Shown in pieces: positions 8,022-17,317 of a stretch of DNA of 64,000 nt. Source of the stretch: Sinorhizobium meliloti (GTDB lineage Bacteria > Pseudomonadota > Alphaproteobacteria > Rhizobiales > Rhizobiaceae); NCBI RefSeq assembly GCF_035610345.1, contig NZ_CP141213.1, positions 930,001 through 994,000 on the forward strand, read 5' to 3'. Position numbers and translations under genes: made by a program. The stretch's first letter is position 1; the number at the start of each line of letters is the position of its first letter. Under the pieces are notes generated by a model, which was not told the origin of the DNA, did no database searches, and saw only the letters and a program-made list of their open reading frames with translations.

Positions 8022-8132
8022 GTCGGACCGCGTGGAATCAAGTTCCCTCTCCGCAAAGCCCCTACGGATCCACGCGCTCCTCAATAATAACGAACAAAAT
8101 AGTGGGCCCCGCCGCCCCGGGCGGGGCCCTTT
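8022..8132 (+). ncRNA. Putative stress-induced small RNA
   Basis: The 398-base gap between 7859 and 8258 holds a GGAAC-N18-TT promoter and, about 90 bases further on, a 10-bp GC-rich stem with a 6-base loop followed by TTT. No frame in between has a ribosome-binding site and a protein-like composition. The simplest reading is a noncoding RNA of roughly 110 bases. The 5' end is estimated from promoter geometry. The hairpin could instead terminate the convergent SDR transcript. Confidence 0.4.
8104..8132. terminator. Strong GC hairpin, possibly bidirectional
   Basis: GGGCCCCGCC (8104-8113) pairs with GGCGGGGCCC (8120-8129) around a 6-base loop. On the plus strand it is followed by TTTCC; on the minus strand by ACTATTTTG. 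It can end the putative small RNA, the minus-strand SDR operon, or both. Confidence 0.65.
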
Positions 8133-8257
8133 CCTGTGCGGCTTTGCGTGTCGAAGTGTCGCGAGGGGAACGTATCTCAGGCGAGACCAGGAAAGACGGC
8201 CGGCGAGCGAGCGCGGAACGCATTCTTGTCGATCATGATCTGTGACGAGGGGAGGGA

Positions 8258-9474
<1,217 letters not shown>

Positions 9475-9481
9475 TCAGGCA

Positions 9482-9506
9482 AACGGATGCGGTGTGTTTT
9501 GGTTCC
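9482..9506 (-). promoter_or_regulatory. Candidate EcfG-type promoter for the 9037-9408/SDR operon
   Basis: On the minus strand GGAAC (9506-9502), then 16 bases, then CGTT, with TT at 9483-9482. This is one of the closest matches to the consensus in the window, about 75 bases before the ATG. Confidence 0.7.
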
Positions 9507-9511
9507 GACGC

Positions 9512-9934
9512 CTAGCTCCGGGTCGGCGGCCGCCGGCTGAGAACGTTCGCGACCTTTTCCCGAAGCGTATGATCGTCTTCGTCGTGGGCGTGCTGCTGGA
9601 GTATCTCGCCCAGGCGTTTCAGCTCTTTCTCGTCGAGCCTCTCAATGCCTACGTAACTGTTCTCAGCCGAGCTCGTCAGAATGAGCTCGTCGAGCTTCGT
9701 CTGAAGCGCTCGGCCGTCCCGGTTCTGCGTGTTCTGAAGGACGAAGACCATCAGGAAGGTGACAATCGTCGTGCCGGTATTGACGACGAGTTGCCACGTC
9801 TGGGAAAAACCGAAGATCGGGCCTGTGAGGGCCCATACGGCTATCAATACCAGGGCGAGGACAAAGACGGCGGGGCGCCCGGCATACTCCGCCACCGCAC
9901 TTGCAAACCTGCTGAAACCATTGGCCTTTGGCAT
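9512..9934 (-). CDS. Low-affinity iron permease family protein
   Basis: 140-residue membrane protein. Two hydrophobic segments (VFVLALVLIAVWALTGPIFG and WQLVVNTGTTIVTFLMVFVL) are followed by QNTQNRDGRALQTKLDEL and a charged tail. This matches the bacterial half-length relatives of fungal low-affinity iron permease (PF04120). Iron transport is not proven for the bacterial members. I choose ATG 9934 because the upstream TTG at 10003 would lie ahead of the predicted promoter -10 (9966). Confidence 0.82.
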   Translation of the reverse strand: MPKANGFSRFASAVAEYAGRPAVFVLALVLIAVWALTGPIFGFSQTWQLVVNTGTTIVTFLMVFVLQNTQNRDGRALQTKLDELILTSSAENSYVGIERLDEKELKRLGEILQQHAHDEDDHTLREKVANVLSRRPPTRS

Positions 9935-9965
9935 CGGATATCCCACGTTTGTTGATCCGCTGATC

Positions 9966-9990
9966 AACACGCGAGCAGGCGAAGAGTTCC
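9966..9990 (-). promoter_or_regulatory. Candidate EcfG-type promoter for the iron permease homologue
   Basis: On the minus strand GGAAC (9990-9986), 18 bases, TT (9967-9966), about 32 bases before the ATG at 9934. Confidence 0.65.
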
Positions 9991-10009
9991 CACCCGACGC
10001 CAAGCTCCG

Positions 10010-10066
10010 TCAGGCGCGCAACGCTTCGTAGGCACGTTGAATCGGGGTGCGCGCGGGAAGCCGCAT
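10010..10066 (-). CDS. Possible 18-aa micropeptide
   Basis: A well-placed GGAGG lies 7 bases before an ATG at 10066 that opens an 18-residue frame, MRLPARTPIQRAYEALRA. It sits between the DUF982 cluster and the iron permease promoter. No family is recognised and it may be a chance frame, but the ribosome-binding site is unusually good for its length. Confidence 0.25.
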   Translation of the reverse strand: MRLPARTPIQRAYEALRA

Positions 10067-10092
10067 GCGGTGTCCTCCGGCGCATGTATCGG

Positions 10093-10341
10093 TCAGCTTA
10101 CGATATTGACCTGCGCCTCTTTCGCGGCGGCGACGAAGGCTGCCCGCGCGACATAAGCGGGGGACTCGCGTTCGAGCACCGCCATGCAGATGTCGATTGC
10201 CGCCTGGTAAGCCTGGCCGTGGCTGACCGGCCACCGCTTCGTCAGCAATTCGACCGCCTGTCGGGTGTTCGACACCATGTGGATCTGCGGATCATCGGGC
10301 ATCCGCACGGGGACGCATTCATTCCAAGGGCCGGGGTCCAT
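10093..10341 (-). CDS. DUF982 family protein (copy 2)
   Basis: 82 residues with QAVELLTKRWPVSHGQAYQA and ARAAFVAAAKEAQVNIV, the DUF982 hallmarks. GGAGGAAGG precedes the ATG. Its start overlaps the end of DUF982 copy 3 by 23 bases, so the pair is translationally coupled. Confidence 0.88.
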   Translation of the reverse strand: MDPGPWNECVPVRMPDDPQIHMVSNTRQAVELLTKRWPVSHGQAYQAAIDICMAVLERESPAYVARAAFVAAAKEAQVNIVS

Positions 10342-10600
10342 GACCTTCCTCCTGCAGCGGCACGACCGTCAGAAAGGCCTCCCGCAAAGCGGCGATGAAG
10401 GCAGCCCGCGCATCTTCCGGCCTCTTTCTGCGCTTGAGCGCCGCATTGCATGCACGGATGGCGCAGCCGTAATAGGCGCCGTCCCGCACCGGCCATTCGC
10501 TTTGAAGGCAGTGCATCGCGTCGAGCGGTCCGACAACCGTGCGGCACCTGCCGTCGAGCATGTTGATATTGACGGGCTTGCTCCATGGAATCTCGTACAT
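10319..10600 (-). CDS. DUF982 family protein (copy 3)
   Basis: 93 residues, MYEIPWSKPVNINML..., with LDAMHCLQSEWPVRDGAYYG and ARAAFIAALREAFLTVV. ATG 10600 follows GAGGAAG and is preferred over an upstream start at 10654. It overlaps copy 2 at its 3' end. No promoter motif was found immediately upstream, so it may be read from the promoter ahead of copy 4. Confidence 0.88.
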   Translation of the reverse strand: MYEIPWSKPVNINMLDGRCRTVVGPLDAMHCLQSEWPVRDGAYYGCAIRACNAALKRRKRPEDARAAFIAALREAFLTVVPLQEEGHGPRPLE

Positions 10601-10709
10601 CGTTCTTCCTCGCCCAATCCGAAGGCCGCCAGCACGGCGCCTCCCGCGTCCCACTCCGAAACTCGATCGACCGCGTCTTTCGACGCGTTGGAATCTAAAT
10701 TGTCCTGGT

Positions 10710-10961
10710 CTAATGGCTGCGGATCGAAATATGTGCCTCTTCCGCTGCCTTTATAAAGGCCCTGCGGGCCCTTTCGGTCTTTACCTTGCCATCCAGAGCC
10801 TGGAGGCATACGCGCTTGGCTGCGGCCAGCGCCGGTCCATCCCGACGCGGCCATCGCTGCAACAGGCATTCTACGGCCTCGCGCGTGCTTTTCACGTCGC
10901 GATATTTGCCCTCGGTTCCGAGTTCCAATTCGACACTCTTATCCCACCAGAAACAATGCAT
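10710..10961 (-). CDS. DUF982 family protein (copy 4)
   Basis: 83 residues, MHCFWWDKSVELEL..., with REAVECLLQRWPRRDGPALA and ARRAFIKAAEEAHISIRS. The C-terminal AAEEAH(Q)-SI(V) segment is closest to copy 1 at 7268-7528. The start has GAGG 9 bases upstream and a GGAAC-N19-TT promoter candidate about 40 bases upstream. It is the first gene of a three-gene DUF982 cluster. Confidence 0.88.
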   Translation of the reverse strand: MHCFWWDKSVELELGTEGKYRDVKSTREAVECLLQRWPRRDGPALAAAKRVCLQALDGKVKTERARRAFIKAAEEAHISIRSH

Positions 10962-11000
10962 GACGCTAGCCTCGCGGGGTTGTTGCCGGTTGGAAATGAA

Positions 11001-11026
11001 ACTTGGGAAACGGGCTTTTGGTTCCG
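11001..11026 (-). promoter_or_regulatory. Candidate EcfG-type promoter for the DUF982 cluster
   Basis: On the minus strand GGAAC (11026-11022), 19 bases, TT (11002-11001), about 40 bases before the ATG of DUF982 copy 4. The 354-base gap up to the next gene holds nothing else I recognise. Confidence 0.5.
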
Positions 11027-11315
11027 CTGCGAGCACGCGCCTGCCCCTTGACGCAAGGCGCGGCATTGCTAAGTAAGAGACGTCCCGCTCTTGGACATCG
11101 GAATGCGGGATGAACATTGGTGCCGGGCCCCTCTGGCGAGAGTTTACGGCGCTCTCGTGATGTCGGTACCGCCAGCAAGTCACGCCGGCGGATATAGCTA
11201 CCATGAAAACTGATCTCATGCCTCACGCATGTGCCCATACGGCTGTGCGTTTTTTTGTCTCTGGAAATCTCCCTTTCGCCCACGCTTCCACAGCGCGTGG
11301 AGGGGAGGTTCGCCC

Positions 11316-12413
11316 ATGACCGGATCCAGCACACAGACAACCGCCCTCGGTTATTTCAAATGGGCGTTCATCGTTACGGCTGCCGGGCTTTTGCTCGGCG
11401 GATGGCTCGGCTGGCAGTCGACCGGCACCATCGGCGGAATGATGACGGTGTTCTTTATCTGCACCGTGCTTGCCGTCCTGGAAATCTCGTTGTCCTTCGA
11501 CAACGCCATCGTCAATGCCAACAAGCTCAAGGACATGACCCCCGTCTGGCAGCAACGCTTCCTGACCTGGGGCATCCTCATCGCCGTTTTCGGGATGCGC
11601 ATCGTCTTTCCGCTGCTGATCGTGGTCATCGCCGCGGGTATCGGTCCGATCGATGCCGTCATTCTCGCAGCGGCCCGGCCCGAGGAATATTCCCGGATCA
11701 TGCACGAGGCGCATCTGCCGATCGCCGCATTCGGCGGTACGTTCCTGATGATGGTCGGTCTCACCTATTTCTTCGATCATGAGAAGGACGTTCACTGGAT
11801 TGCATGGCTGGAGAGCCGGATGGCGCGCTTTGCCACCATCAAAGGCGTCGAAATTGCCTTCGTGCTGGCGCTCATACTCGGCTTTTCGAGGCTGCTCGAA
11901 ACGGAAGAAGCCGTGGTCTTCGTTCATGCCTGCGTTTACGGCCTCCTCACCTTCCTGGCCGTCGAGGTGGTCGGCGGTCTGCTCGACGCCTCGCAGCAGA
12001 CGATGAGCGCTGCGGCGAAGGGGGGCTTCGGGGCTTTCCTTTATCTGGAAGTGCTCGACGCCAGCTTCTCCTTCGACGGAGTGATCGGCGCTTTCGCTTT
12101 GACCCAGAACCTTTTCATCATCGCCATCGGGCTCGGCATCGGGGCGATGTATGTCCGCTCCATGACGATCATGCTGGTCGAGAAGGGCACGCTCAGTGAA
12201 TACCGTTACCTGGAGCACGGCGCCTTCTACGCTATCCTGATCCTTTCCGTGGTCATGTACTTCCAGACGCTGATCCACATTCCCGAAGTCATTACCGGCC
12301 TCGGCGGGGCAGGCCTCATCGGTCTTTCGCTCTGGTCTTCGATCCGGCACAACAGGCGGGAAATGGAGCAGGTCGAGGGCGACACGCGCGGGCGCAGACG
12401 CCTCGAGGCCTGA
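11316..12413 (+). CDS. DUF475 / TerC-like integral membrane protein
   Basis: 365-residue multi-spanning protein of the TerC superfamily, DUF475 branch. The two family repeats with buried acidic residues are visible: LEISLSFDNAIVNANKLKDM near residue 50 and LEVLDASFSFDGVIGAFALT near residue 245. TerC-type proteins are linked to tellurite resistance and metal (Mn) export during secretion; DUF475 members are uncharacterised. ATG 11316 follows GGAGGGGAGG. It is a single-gene unit ending in a strong terminator. Confidence 0.92.
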   Translation: MTGSSTQTTALGYFKWAFIVTAAGLLLGGWLGWQSTGTIGGMMTVFFICTVLAVLEISLSFDNAIVNANKLKDMTPVWQQRFLTWGILIAVFGMRIVFPLLIVVIAAGIGPIDAVILAAARPEEYSRIMHEAHLPIAAFGGTFLMMVGLTYFFDHEKDVHWIAWLESRMARFATIKGVEIAFVLALILGFSRLLETEEAVVFVHACVYGLLTFLAVEVVGGLLDASQQTMSAAAKGGFGAFLYLEVLDASFSFDGVIGAFALTQNLFIIAIGLGIGAMYVRSMTIMLVEKGTLSEYRYLEHGAFYAILILSVVMYFQTLIHIPEVITGLGGAGLIGLSLWSSIRHNRREMEQVEGDTRGRRRLEA

Positions 12414-12465
12414 GCCAAGCGCGGGTCATTGGATCCATCCGGCCGAAAGGTCTCATCAGGACGAG

Positions 12466-12504
12466 GAACGACCCGGCGGATATTCCGCCGGGTCGTTCTT
12501 TTTC
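12466..12504 (+). terminator. Rho-independent terminator after the DUF475 gene
   Basis: A 15-bp stem (12466-12480 with 12484-12498) around a TAT loop is followed by a TTCTTTTT tract. This is a textbook intrinsic terminator 53 bases after the stop codon. Confidence 0.9.
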
Positions 12505-12626
12505 GTGCGCCGCATTTTCTCCTGCCTTGCCGGAAAAGTGCCAAAGTCTTGGGCAATTGGGGCCGGCCCTGCCGGCCGCGAGTCCTGCGCGCCGTCGGGC
12601 TGAAGAAATTGCGCGGAGGAATGCTT

Positions 12627-12965
12627 GTGAACGCCAGTCCGAACGATCTTGCCCTGATTGCGGTAATGCGCCGGTATTTTTCGCTGAAGGAGGAGGCAGG
12701 CGCCTTGAAGGGGCGGCTCGAGGCCGCCCGCAGGAGCGCCGGCGACGAGATAGGCCGCTTCTATGATCCGCGTACCAATGCGACGCACGCGGACGAGATT
12801 CTCGCATGGCATCGCCTCCGGCGGGAAATGGAGGAACTGATGAGCCTTGCCGCGACATGGGGAAGGGGCGGCAGCATCGAGGGAAGCCCTCTGGCAGCGG
12901 CGGTCGAGCCCATCCCTCCGACCCTGTCCGCCCCTCTGGCCGAGGCCGCAGCTTCGATGGAGTGA
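12627..12965 (+). CDS. Hypothetical protein (112 aa)
   Basis: Begins at GTG 12627 (NASPNDLALIAVMRRYFSLK), six bases after GGAGGA; an ATG six bases upstream abuts the Shine-Dalgarno and is less likely. The first 70 residues look alpha-helical and charged (EEAGALKGRLEAARRSAGDE, WHRLRREMEELMSL). The tail is Pro/Ala-rich. No family is recognised. It is a monocistronic gene between the DUF475 terminator and the secretion operon. Confidence 0.65.
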   Translation: MNASPNDLALIAVMRRYFSLKEEAGALKGRLEAARRSAGDEIGRFYDPRTNATHADEILAWHRLRREMEELMSLAATWGRGGSIEGSPLAAAVEPIPPTLSAPLAEAAASME

Positions 12966-13050
12966 TGGCGCGAATGCCGGCGGCAAAGCGCGGGATTCGC
13001 AGTGACCGGTAGTCAATTAAGCAAGTTTGGCGTACATCATTATATTTTCG

Positions 13051-13075
13051 GGAACAACTCTTCCTTGCGAGCTTT
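13051..13075 (+). promoter_or_regulatory. Weak EcfG-type promoter candidate ahead of the type I secretion operon
   Basis: GGAAC at 13051-13055, 18 bases, TT at 13074-13075. The bases before TT (GCTTT) depart from the CGTT form and the leader is about 140 bases, so this could be a chance match. The surrounding AT-rich stretch (13013-13050) would also suit a housekeeping promoter. Confidence 0.35.
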
Positions 13076-13222
13076 GGAAGTATGAGCCGGCACGACCCAG
13101 ACAACGGGACAGAAAAGCGTCGATGCGGATGGCCGGTCTGCGGTGTTCGGCGGCGGATGAAGAGAAAAGGAGCCGCATGCACCTGAAACCCGATAGCGAG
13201 ATATCAGCCGGTGCCTGAGTTC

Positions 13223-14971
13223 ATGGCTACATCCAAGGGCAGGAATGCCGATCCAGCCGCGGCACTTCGCGATTGCCGGGCGGCCTTTATCGGCGTCGGC
13301 ATCGCCAGCGCGCTCGTCAATCTTCTCTATCTCACCGGTTCGTTCTTCATGCTCGAAGTCTACGACCGGATCCTGCCGAGCCGCAGCATTCCGTCGTTGA
13401 TTGCCCTCTCTCTCCTCGCGCTGTTGCTTTATGCCTTTCAGGGAGCCTTCGAGCTCATCCGCGGGCGGATGCTGGTGCGCATCGCCGGCGCCCTCGACGA
13501 GAGCCTGAACGGACGCATCTACCGCGCCATCGTGAAGGCGCCGTTGAAGCTCAGAATGCAGGGAGACGGCCTCCAGGCGCTGCGCGACTTCGATCAGGTC
13601 CGGTCGTTCCTGTCGGGCGTCGGTCCGGCCGCGCTCTTCGACCTGCCCTGGCTGCCTTTCTACATCGCGATTTGTTTTCTTTTTCACCCGGTCATCGGGT
13701 TGATCGCGATCATCGGCGGGTTGATCCTGACGTTGCTCACCTATCTCACCAACCGCGGCACGCAGGCGCCCGCCAAGAAAGCGTCCGAAGCCGGAGGGCT
13801 GCGCAACGCCTTCGCTCAGGCCTCCCAGCGCAATGCCGAAGTGGTGCATGCCATGGGCATGTCCGCGCGGCTCACCGGGCTATGGGAGCGCCGCAACACG
13901 GAATTCCGCGACGAGAACCGGCGTACGTCCGACATCGGCAACGGCTACGGCGCGTTGTCGAAGGTTTTCCGCATGGCGCTGCAATCCGGCGTTCTGGCGG
14001 CCGGCGCCGTTCTGGTGATCCGCGGCGAAGCTTCGCCCGGCATCATTATCGCCGGTTCGATCCTGACGGCCCGGGCTCTTGCGCCCGTGGAACTTGCGAT
14101 CGGCAACTGGCGCGGTCTTGTCGCGGCACGTCAGAGCTGGCAGCGTCTCAAGGAATTGCTCAAAGCCCTGCCGGAGGCCGACGCGCCGCTCCAGCTTCCG
14201 GACCCGCGCGAACGCCTCACGGTGGAGGGGCTGGCAAGCGGTCCGCCCGCGGCACAGCGCCTCATCGTCTCGGATGTGAACTTCACCGTCCGTGCCGGCG
14301 GCGCCGTCGGCGTGATCGGCCCGAGCGCCTCGGGAAAATCGTCTTTGGCGCGCGCCATCCTCGGAATCTGGCCCGCCTATCGCGGTTCCGTTCGGCTCGA
14401 CGGCGCGGCGCTCGACCAGTGGGACAGCGACACGCTCGGCAAACATGTCGGATACCTGCCGCAGGACGTGGAACTGTTCGCCGGGACGATCGCGCAGAAC
14501 ATCTGCCGCTTTGCGGAAGACGCGACATCGGAGGCGATCGTCGCCGCCGCGAAGGCGGCGCGTGTCAACGATCTGATCCTGCGCCTGCCGAACGGCTATG
14601 ACACCGAGATCGGCGATGGCGGCATGACGCTTTCGGCCGGCCAGCGTCAACGGGTGGCTCTGGCGAGGGCCCTTTACGGCGATCCCTTCCTCGTCGTTCT
14701 CGACGAGCCGAATTCCAACCTCGATGCGGAGGGCGAGCAGGCGCTCAGCGAAGCGATCATGAGCGTGCGCAGCCGCGGCGGCATCGTCATCGTCGTCGCC
14801 CATCGGCCGAGCGCGCTTGCAAGTGTCGATCTCGTGCTGATGATGAACGAGGGTCGCATGCAGGCCTTCGGGCCGAAGGAGCAGGTTCTCGGCCAGGTGC
14901 TTCGCCCGCAACAGGTGGAGCGACAGAATGCCCTGAAAGTCGTTACAGAAGGGCAGGAGGCGAAGCAATGA
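13223..14971 (+). CDS. Type I secretion system ATP-binding/permease protein (PrsD-like)
   Basis: Inner-membrane ABC exporter half of a type I secretion system. An N-terminal transmembrane domain (LVNLLYLTGSFFMLEVYDRI, LPSRSIPSLIAL) is fused to a nucleotide-binding domain with Walker A GPSASGKSS, Q-loop GYLPQDVELFAGTI, signature LSAGQRQRVALARA and Walker B LVVLDEPNSNLD. It has no C39 peptidase domain. This is the HlyB/PrtD class that in rhizobia (PrsD) exports RTX proteins and exopolysaccharide glycanases. I start at ATG 13223 (MATSKGRNAD); GTG 13211 would add four residues. The stop overlaps the adaptor gene start. Confidence 0.93.
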   Translation: MATSKGRNADPAAALRDCRAAFIGVGIASALVNLLYLTGSFFMLEVYDRILPSRSIPSLIALSLLALLLYAFQGAFELIRGRMLVRIAGALDESLNGRIYRAIVKAPLKLRMQGDGLQALRDFDQVRSFLSGVGPAALFDLPWLPFYIAICFLFHPVIGLIAIIGGLILTLLTYLTNRGTQAPAKKASEAGGLRNAFAQASQRNAEVVHAMGMSARLTGLWERRNTEFRDENRRTSDIGNGYGALSKVFRMALQSGVLAAGAVLVIRGEASPGIIIAGSILTARALAPVELAIGNWRGLVAARQSWQRLKELLKALPEADAPLQLPDPRERLTVEGLASGPPAAQRLIVSDVNFTVRAGGAVGVIGPSASGKSSLARAILGIWPAYRGSVRLDGAALDQWDSDTLGKHVGYLPQDVELFAGTIAQNICRFAEDATSEAIVAAAKAARVNDLILRLPNGYDTEIGDGGMTLSAGQRQRVALARALYGDPFLVVLDEPNSNLDAEGEQALSEAIMSVRSRGGIVIVVAHRPSALASVDLVLMMNEGRMQAFGPKEQVLGQVLRPQQVERQNALKVVTEGQEAKQ

Positions 14972-16287
14972 AGGGCTGGATCCAGCAGCAGAGGCCGACT
15001 GCACGCCGGTCGCTCTCCCGCCATTTGATCGGCGTCTCGGTCCTTGCGCTTGCGCTCGTTGCCGGTGTCGGCGGCTGGGCCGCGACGACGGAGCTGTCGA
15101 GCGCCATCGTTGCCGGCGGCGTCGTGATCGTCGACGACAACGTCAAGAAAGTCCAGCATCTGACCGGTGGCATCGTCGGCGAACTCCTGGTCAAGGAAGG
15201 CGATCGGGTCGAAGCGGGCCAGGTGCTGATCCGCCTGGACGGTACCACCGTGCGTGCCAATCTGGCGATCATCGAGAGCACGCTGGCGCAGTTCTACGCC
15301 CGACGCGCCCGGCTGCAGGCGGAGCGGATCGGCGCCGCATCCTTCGAAATCGAGGAGGATCTTGCCGAGTTCATCCCCGGCACGGCGGCGGCGAAGCTCA
15401 TAGAGGGCGAACAGCGGCTCTTTGACAGCCGCCGGTCGGCGCTTTCCGGCATGAAGGGACAGCTCGAATCGAGAAAGGCGCAGCTCGCCGATGAGGTCGA
15501 GGGGCTCACTGTGCAGTTGAACGCGATCGAGGAGGCGCTGAAGCTGATTGCGGAGGAGCTGACCGGAGTCGATTCGCTTTTCGGCCAGGGGCTCGTGCCT
15601 ATGCAGCGGGTAACGACGCTGAAGCGCCAGCGGGCGGAGCTGGAGGGTGGGCGCGGCAGGCATATTGCCGCCCGGGCCCAGGCCCGCGGCAAGTCGAGCG
15701 AGATCGACCTGCAGATCCTGCAGCTGGACGAGGACCGGCGCAGCGAGATATCGAAGGAACTGACGGACGTCGAGGCGAAGATCGCCGAATATGAGGAGCG
15801 CCGCACCGCCGCGACCGACCAGCTGCGCCGCCTCGATATCACCGCGCCGCTTCCCGGGCGCATTTACCAACTGGCGATCCATACCGTCAACGGCGTCGTC
15901 AATCCGGGCGAAACGCTTATGCTTGTCGTGCCCGAGGCCGAGGACCTGACGGTCGAGGCGAAGGTAGCGACCCACGACATCGACCAGATCCGTGTCGGCC
16001 AGCCGGTCGAAATCCGCTTCAGCGCCTTCAACCAGCGCACCACGCCGGAGGTCGAAGCCGAAGTCGTGACCGTCGCTCCTGATCTTGTCACGGACGAGCG
16101 CACCGGCGCCAGCTACTACCCGCTGCGCATCCGGCCGAAAGCGGAGAGCCTCGCCAAGCTGAAGGGCCTTTCGCTCTATCCGGGCATGCCGGCCGAGGTG
16201 TTCATCAAGATCGCCGACCGGACGGTGATCTCCTATCTGACCAAGCCCCTTACCGACCAAATGCGGCATGCCTTCCGGGAAGATTGA
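14968..16287 (+). CDS. Type I secretion periplasmic adaptor (HlyD/PrsE-like)
   Basis: 439-residue membrane-fusion protein. One N-terminal anchor (LIGVSVLALALVAGVGGWAA) is followed by a lipoyl-like half (KVQHLTGGIVGELLVKEGDR), a long coiled coil at about residues 100-280, and a beta-barrel domain with DITAPLPGRIYQLAIHTVNG. It bridges the ABC exporter to a TolC-type outer-membrane channel, which is not in this window. ATGA overlap with the upstream gene shows coupling. No secreted substrate gene is adjacent; a GntR gene follows on the opposite strand. Confidence 0.93.
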   Translation: MKGWIQQQRPTARRSLSRHLIGVSVLALALVAGVGGWAATTELSSAIVAGGVVIVDDNVKKVQHLTGGIVGELLVKEGDRVEAGQVLIRLDGTTVRANLAIIESTLAQFYARRARLQAERIGAASFEIEEDLAEFIPGTAAAKLIEGEQRLFDSRRSALSGMKGQLESRKAQLADEVEGLTVQLNAIEEALKLIAEELTGVDSLFGQGLVPMQRVTTLKRQRAELEGGRGRHIAARAQARGKSSEIDLQILQLDEDRRSEISKELTDVEAKIAEYEERRTAATDQLRRLDITAPLPGRIYQLAIHTVNGVVNPGETLMLVVPEAEDLTVEAKVATHDIDQIRVGQPVEIRFSAFNQRTTPEVEAEVVTVAPDLVTDERTGASYYPLRIRPKAESLAKLKGLSLYPGMPAEVFIKIADRTVISYLTKPLTDQMRHAFRED

Positions 16288-16331
16288 GATCGGCGCCGGG
16301 CGGTATTGGACGTTTCCCGGAAGTGCTCTGG

Positions 16332-17105
16332 CTAGAAGCGCCGGTGCGACTGCCTCAGCGAAAGCGGATAGCGCGTCGGATGATAGGCTGCCGCGCTGAT
16401 ATTGACGGTACGGTTGTGATTGTCATAGGCGATCTGATCGAGCGTCAGGACGGCCGCCGGCCGCTCGAGTTGGAGCAGGGACGCCTCCAGGTCGGATGCA
16501 AGCCGCGCGCTCAAGGTCGATTGTCCGCGCGTCGGGACGATGCCGTAGCGGTTCTCGAATTCGCCGTAAAGCGACCTGTTCTCGACCGTCCAGTCGATGT
16601 CGAGAATGCCGGGCGCGAGCGAGGCGGAGAACCAGTCCCGCTGCACGACCACCGGTAAATCGTCGAGAAGGCGCAGCCTCTCCAGAAAGACCACTTCGGC
16701 GCCGGTCGGCAGCGAAAGCGGTCTTGCGACCTCCGGATCGGCCCCGACGATCTCCGCCCTGAGGAGCCGCATGCCGGGCTTGCGATTGTTTGCATGGGCC
16801 GTCTGGGTGAAGCTGCGAACGACTTCCAGTTCGTAAAACGGCGCGGGCGCTGTGACGTAGATGCCCTTTCCGGGCCGCGTCTGCAGGTAGCCGAGATTTT
16901 CGAGTTCCTTGATCGCCTGGCGCACGGTGATGCGGCTGACGCCGTAGGCGGCCACCAGCTCCCGCTCGGAAGGGAGCTTATCGTTCACCGACAGCTCGCG
17001 CCGCTCGATCATGCCTTTCAGAAGGTTTCGCAGCTGCGCGTAGAGCGCATCCGGATGGTTGCGATCGATGGGGCTTTCGTCCGGTAGGTTCGCTTGTCGT
17101 GCCAT
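16332..17105 (-). CDS. GntR/HutC family transcriptional regulator (UTRA domain)
   Basis: 257-residue repressor-type regulator. The N-terminal winged helix shows KLPSERELVAAYGVSRITVR and QAIKELENLGYLQTRPGKGI; the C-terminal UTRA effector domain includes VVFLERLRLLDDLPVVVQRD and LDQIAYDNHNRTVN. ATG 17105 follows AAGAGAG; a longer upstream reading is rejected. It is divergent from the GH4/kinase/ABC operon and presumably controls it, with a sugar phosphate as likely effector. Confidence 0.93.
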   Translation of the reverse strand: MARQANLPDESPIDRNHPDALYAQLRNLLKGMIERRELSVNDKLPSERELVAAYGVSRITVRQAIKELENLGYLQTRPGKGIYVTAPAPFYELEVVRSFTQTAHANNRKPGMRLLRAEIVGADPEVARPLSLPTGAEVVFLERLRLLDDLPVVVQRDWFSASLAPGILDIDWTVENRSLYGEFENRYGIVPTRGQSTLSARLASDLEASLLQLERPAAVLTLDQIAYDNHNRTVNISAAAYHPTRYPLSLRQSHRRF

Positions 17106-17260
17106 GCTCTCTTGTTTCAGCCGCCGGTTTCCGGATGTTCTTTTGCATTGCACCTGTCCGGACCGAAGACAAGTACCAAGCGGTTTTCGGATCGCCGGCA
17201 GGCGCTGCTGGCTACTCCGGCGATCGGCAGTGGAAACCGGGAAAACGGCTTCCGTCCGAA

Positions 17261-17284
17261 TTGACATAACTGGTTATATCCAGT
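17261..17284 (+). promoter_or_regulatory. Promoter with embedded GntR-type operator
   Basis: A perfect -35 hexamer TTGACA (17261-17266) is followed by ACTGG-TTATAT-CCAGT (17269-17284), an inverted repeat of the kind HutC-group GntR regulators bind. It lies in the spacer before a weak -10 near 17284-17290. Binding there would block transcription of the GH4 operon, whose ATG is at 17318. Confidence 0.6.
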
Positions 17285-17317
17285 AGCGATACCACGATCG
17301 GAACGGCGGAGTAAAGA

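Noticed and set aside
13040..13849. 269-codon minus-strand frame over the secretion ATPase start
   Set aside because: Shadow frame with Gln/Glu/His-rich composition and no motifs.
14674..16269. 531-codon minus-strand frame across the type I secretion genes
   Set aside because: It spans parts of two well-supported plus-strand genes and has no recognisable domain.
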